Below, in pieces: positions 14,527-16,845 of a DNA stretch of 16,845 nt; the stretch's first letter is position 1, and each line of letters begins with the position of its first letter. The stretch covers positions 1 to 16,845 of the forward strand of contig UQPD01000041.1 of NCBI GenBank assembly GCA_900542795.1. The letters are read 5' to 3'. This DNA is from an uncultured Prevotella sp. (GTDB lineage: Bacteria > Bacteroidota > Bacteroidia > Bacteroidales > Bacteroidaceae). The translations under genes were made by a program, and so were the position numbers. The notes under the pieces were generated by a model, which searched no databases, had not been told where the DNA came from, and was given only the letters and a program-made list of their open reading frames with translations.

Positions 14527-14625
14527 GGTGCAGCCTATTTTATGCAAAGATAGTGCAAACCGAGTGTAAAACATCAAGCTTGCTTGAATGTTCTACCGAG
14601 GTGCAGCCTATCTTATGCAAAAATA
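14527..14625. repeat. Two 26-bp direct repeats upstream of the antitoxin gene
   Basis: Bases 14527-14552 and 14600-14625 are two direct copies of a 26-base motif (GGTGCAGCCTATnTTATGCA, then AAnATA) that differ at two positions, 73 bases apart. The first copy contains the -7 element TATCTTTGC (14552-14544, minus strand), with CTTG as a possible -33 element 21 bases upstream. As an autoregulator, AbiEi could bind here, but the motif also resembles promoter-borne repeats I recall from many Bacteroidales genomes. Confidence 0.75.
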
Positions 14626-14653
14626 CGATTACTAATTGAGAATAGCTAATTTT

Positions 14654-14705
14654 ATATGTAAAAAGTTACGGAGATTATCAATATTCTCCGTAACTTTTTA
14701 CATAT
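14654..14705 (-). terminator. Terminator of the ygbA-rlmH-EEP group
   Basis: Bases 14654-14674 and 14685-14705 form a perfect 21-bp stem containing AAGTTACGGAGA/TCTCCGTAACTT, with a 10-base loop. It lies about 19 bases beyond the nuclease-like gene's stop. The T run falls within the 3' arm. It may also shield the antitoxin promoter from read-through. Confidence 0.75.
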
Positions 14706-14723
14706 TCTTTTACAGATAACTTT

Positions 14724-15791
14724 TTAATAATACAAGTCGAGTATGAGGGGAAGATGGTCGCTGAAACCTCCTTGATAATAATTGCCTAAGAAGCTGCGGT
14801 AGGGATGAAGCCCCATACCATTTTTGTCGGTTTGTAGTAAAAAAGGAAAGTCAACAATGCGACATGCTTGAGGGCGTGTGTGCAATGCGTTGGTAAGTGA
14901 GGCATTATTATATAAGAGTTTGTCGTTTACTATAAAATGGTCCAATTGGTTCCATGCCCCTTGAAATTTATAAGTACCAGCCACATCACCACGTCCGTGC
15001 ATTTGGTGCGATAGCAAATAAAGCGTGTTGGCTGTAATGGAGTGGGGAAGTGCAGGAGGTAATTCCGTCATTAAATGTTCTGTAAAAATAGCTTCGGGAT
15101 AATAAGCATTAAAGTCACCCATTATAATAATGTGTGCATCGCGCCTTTGTTGCATTACCAAGTTCACCTCATTGCGCAAAGCTTTGGCAACATCAGCCCG
15201 ATAAAGCATAGCCGTTCTTCCACCCCGACGACTGGGAAAATGACAGACAAAAACATCCAACGTATCTCCCGTAAAGAGCAACCCCGTTACATGCAAGACA
15301 TCGCGTGTAGGTCTGGCATTTTGTTTAGGAGGTGCTATGCGTAAAGCATTTTTGCTGATAAGTTGAAAACGATGAGGTTGATAAATCAAAGCCACGTTAA
15401 TGCCACGCACGTCAGGCGAGTGAGTTATGACATAATCATATTCCATTCGCCAAAGTTTGGTGCGATGCACTAAGTTCGAAAGCACACTGTCGTTTTCAAC
15501 CTCAACCAAAGCAATTAAGTCGATGGGTTGTTCCTCGCCTGCAGCAGCAATAACACGCGATATTTTTGAGAGTTTACTCCAATACCGTTGACTGGTCCAT
15601 TGGTAACTCCCCTGTGGTGTAAAGTCATTGTCGGCATGAGTAGTCGAAGGAATGGTGTCGAACAGATTTTCAACATTATACTCCATAATGCGGATATGCT
15701 TTTGGGCAAATAGGGGCAATAAAGTACAAAGCAATCCCATCGAACACACAAAGGTGCGCCATCTCCCTATAAAGCTATACATCTTACTCAT
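14724..15791 (-). CDS. Secreted endonuclease/exonuclease/phosphatase family protein
   Basis: This 355-residue protein starts with a basic region and a hydrophobic stretch (FVCSMGLLCTLLPLFAQ, 14-30) that reads as a signal peptide, so it likely acts in the periplasm or outside the cell. The EEP metal-dependent fold is complete: Asn39 and Glu41 (MEYNVENLFD), Glu98 (LIALVEVEN), His184 (CHFPSRRGG), Asp226 and Asn228 (IIMGDFNAYY), LDHFIVND, and Asp345-His346 (FSDHLPLILDL). The substrate may be nucleic acid, a phospholipid or a sugar phosphate, and sequence does not decide. The ATG at 15791 overlaps the rlmH stop by 8 bases. ATGs at 15809 and 15782 are alternatives. It is the last gene of a three-gene group. 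Confidence 0.88.
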   Translation of the reverse strand: MSKMYSFIGRWRTFVCSMGLLCTLLPLFAQKHIRIMEYNVENLFDTIPSTTHADNDFTPQGSYQWTSQRYWSKLSKISRVIAAAGEEQPIDLIALVEVENDSVLSNLVHRTKLWRMEYDYVITHSPDVRGINVALIYQPHRFQLISKNALRIAPPKQNARPTRDVLHVTGLLFTGDTLDVFVCHFPSRRGGRTAMLYRADVAKALRNEVNLVMQQRRDAHIIIMGDFNAYYPEAIFTEHLMTELPPALPHSITANTLYLLSHQMHGRGDVAGTYKFQGAWNQLDHFIVNDKLLYNNASLTNALHTRPQACRIVDFPFLLQTDKNGMGLHPYRSFLGNYYQGGFSDHLPLILDLYY

Positions 15792-16257
15792 GATGATAAG
15801 GTTCGCCACGCAATATAGTCATGGCACGATACACCTGTTCCACAAAGAATAAACGTACCATTTGGTGTGAGAAAGTCATTTTAGACAACGACAACTTATC
15901 TTTAGCCAAAGCATAAATGGCTGGCGAAAAACCATAAGGTCCACCTACAATAAAAACCAATCTTCGTGCACCTAACGTCTGTTTCTTTTCAAGATAGGCA
16001 GCAAATTCAATAGATCGATATTCCTTTCCACCTTCGTCCAATAACACCACGTGGTCACCATCGCGCAGTTGTTTTTGCAAAAGTTCTCCTTCGCGTTCTT
16101 TTTGTTGTTCGGGAGATAAAGCCTTTGTGTTTTTAAGTTCAGGAATCACCTCCATGTCAAAAGGCATGTAGTGTTTCACCCGTTCGGTGTAATCGTTTAT
16201 TAAGGCAATCAGGTGTTTGTCGATAGTTTTGCCTACAACTAAGAAAAGTACTTTCAT
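15784..16257 (-). CDS. rlmH: 23S rRNA pseudouridine-1915 N3-methyltransferase
   Basis: This SPOUT-class enzyme methylates pseudouridine 1915 in helix 69 of 23S rRNA on the assembled 70S ribosome, using SAM. Its 157 residues match the family length (155-160). The signatures are LLDEGGKEYRS (72-82), the SAM-binding knot FIVGGPYGF (102-110), and the C-terminal LSLSKMTFSHQMVRLFFVEQ (122-141) followed by VYRAMTILRGEPYHHE, which is close to invariant in the family. It follows the ygbA-like gene after 19 bases and overlaps the start of the EEP gene. Confidence 0.97.
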   Translation of the reverse strand: MKVLFLVVGKTIDKHLIALINDYTERVKHYMPFDMEVIPELKNTKALSPEQQKEREGELLQKQLRDGDHVVLLDEGGKEYRSIEFAAYLEKKQTLGARRLVFIVGGPYGFSPAIYALAKDKLSLSKMTFSHQMVRLFFVEQVYRAMTILRGEPYHHE

Positions 16258-16276
16258 TGAAGAAGGGAACTGGAAG

Positions 16277-16564
16277 TTACAAATAATGTTTTAATGTGAT
16301 AATGGGATGCCAAATAAGCATGCGTGGACCGCACCATCTCATAACTTGTCGCATCATTTCGCGCTTTTGTGGTGCATAGCAGTGAATAGGACATTTCTTA
16401 CATGCTTTTTTCTGTTCGCCAAACTTGCAGTGTGTAAGTCGGCGATGCGCATACGTAATGAGTTCAGCATATTCTGTTGGCAACTCATTCAATTGTAGTT
16501 TATGTTTACAATAGAATTGCACCATCAGTGCAATAATTCTTTTTTCTTTTTCTATTCTCGTCAC
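16277..16564 (-). CDS. YgbA-like nitrous oxide-stimulated promoter family protein
   Basis: This small basic protein of 95 residues has four clustered cysteines: Cys46, Cys55, Cys58 and Cys62, in HCKFGEQKKACKKCPIHCY. The rest of the family pattern is present: EKEKRIIALMVQFYCKHK at the N-terminus, ELITYAHRRLTHC in the middle and MRQVMRWCGPRML near the end. In E. coli the homologue ygbA belongs to the NsrR nitric-oxide regulon, and a role in recovery from nitrosative stress has been suggested; the biochemical role is not settled. The cysteines suggest a zinc or iron-sulfur site (inference). It leads the group with rlmH and the EEP gene. Confidence 0.85.
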   Translation of the reverse strand: MTRIEKEKRIIALMVQFYCKHKLQLNELPTEYAELITYAHRRLTHCKFGEQKKACKKCPIHCYAPQKREMMRQVMRWCGPRMLIWHPIITLKHYL

Positions 16565-16594
16565 GTTATTATAGTTATGTTGAAGTGATGAGTT

Positions 16595-16603
16595 GCAAAA
16601 TTA
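16595..16603 (-). promoter_or_regulatory. Putative -7 element of the ygbA-rlmH-EEP group
   Basis: TAATTTTGC on the minus strand matches TAnnTTTG and lies 30 bases upstream of the ygbA-like ATG. A TTTG at 16631-16628 is spaced 24 bases away, longer than usual, so the -33 element is uncertain. Confidence 0.55.
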
Positions 16604-16652
16604 CGCATATTTTTACTTCTAAAAAAACAAAGATATGGTGATTTTAATCCAT

Positions 16653-16786
16653 GTTTCACGCGCCAACCTCACCCCATTCGGGATTATTTGACCTAAAAAA
16701 ATACCATTTCACGCGCATCTATCCCCTAAAGAGGTGAGTCTTACGCGTGAAATGGTATTTAGTCAATTCCCCCAAAATGGTATTTA
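16653..16786. repeat. Nested inverted and direct repeats at the contig end
   Basis: Bases 16699-16715 (AAATACCATTTCACGCG) and 16744-16760 form a perfect 17-bp inverted repeat around a 28-base loop. Bases 16653-16675 form a weaker competing pair (about 17 of 23) with 16731-16753. A 12-base part, AAATGGTATTTA, recurs directly at 16750-16761 and 16775-16786. The rest of 16565-16845 shows no gene. Confidence 0.85.
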
Positions 16787-16845
16787 CTGATTAGGGTGGT
16801 TCTAATAATTCTGATAAGTTGATTTGTGCCCTATCGTGTGTGTAT

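Overview
The window is a piece of a Bacteroidales chromosome, most likely from Prevotella or a close relative. The evidence is the trp gene order B-E-G-D-C-F-A, several promoters with the Bacteroidetes -7 element TAnnTTTG, the absence of strong Shine-Dalgarno sites, moderate to low GC, and intergenic repeats of a kind I associate with that order. Bases 1-48 are not biological: they are an Illumina Nextera i7 adapter, so real sequence starts at 49.

Layout. 49-850: a lone plus-strand gene of unknown function with a G8 tract near its 3' end, ending in a strong terminator. 1052-3688 (minus): aroQ (type II dehydroquinase), pyk (pyruvate kinase) and a class I SAM O-methyltransferase that overlaps pyk. 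3781-4677 (plus): a XerD-type tyrosine recombinase whose promoter is interleaved with that of aroQ. 4968-11763 (minus): a complete tryptophan operon, trpL-trpB-trpE-trpG-trpD-trpC-trpF-trpA. 12121-13602 (plus): a DUF1846/UPF0371 protein. 13586-14511 (minus): an AbiE-type toxin-antitoxin locus with an intact antitoxin and a truncated toxin. 14724-16564 (minus): a YgbA-like cysteine protein, RlmH and a secreted endonuclease/exonuclease/phosphatase protein. 16565-16845: a promoter and a nest of inverted and direct repeats, with no gene seen.

How the genes work together. AroQ feeds the common aromatic pathway to chorismate. The seven trp enzymes turn chorismate into tryptophan. Pyruvate kinase consumes phosphoenolpyruvate, which is also a precursor of that pathway. 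The main regulatory discovery is at the head of the trp operon: a well-formed Bacteroidetes promoter (11792-11824), a 21-residue leader peptide with two adjacent Trp codons (11698-11763), and a GC-rich hairpin followed by a T run (11600-11638) that ends 46 bases before trpB. A 9-base segment over the last leader codons is complementary to the loop and upper 3' arm of that hairpin. This is the architecture of ribosome-mediated transcription attenuation, here in a Bacteroidetes operon.

Repeats. A heptamer TAAGTAT family decorates three intergenic gaps around aroQ and trp. The trpB-trpE gap also carries 2.7 copies of a 43-bp tandem repeat inside the operon transcript.
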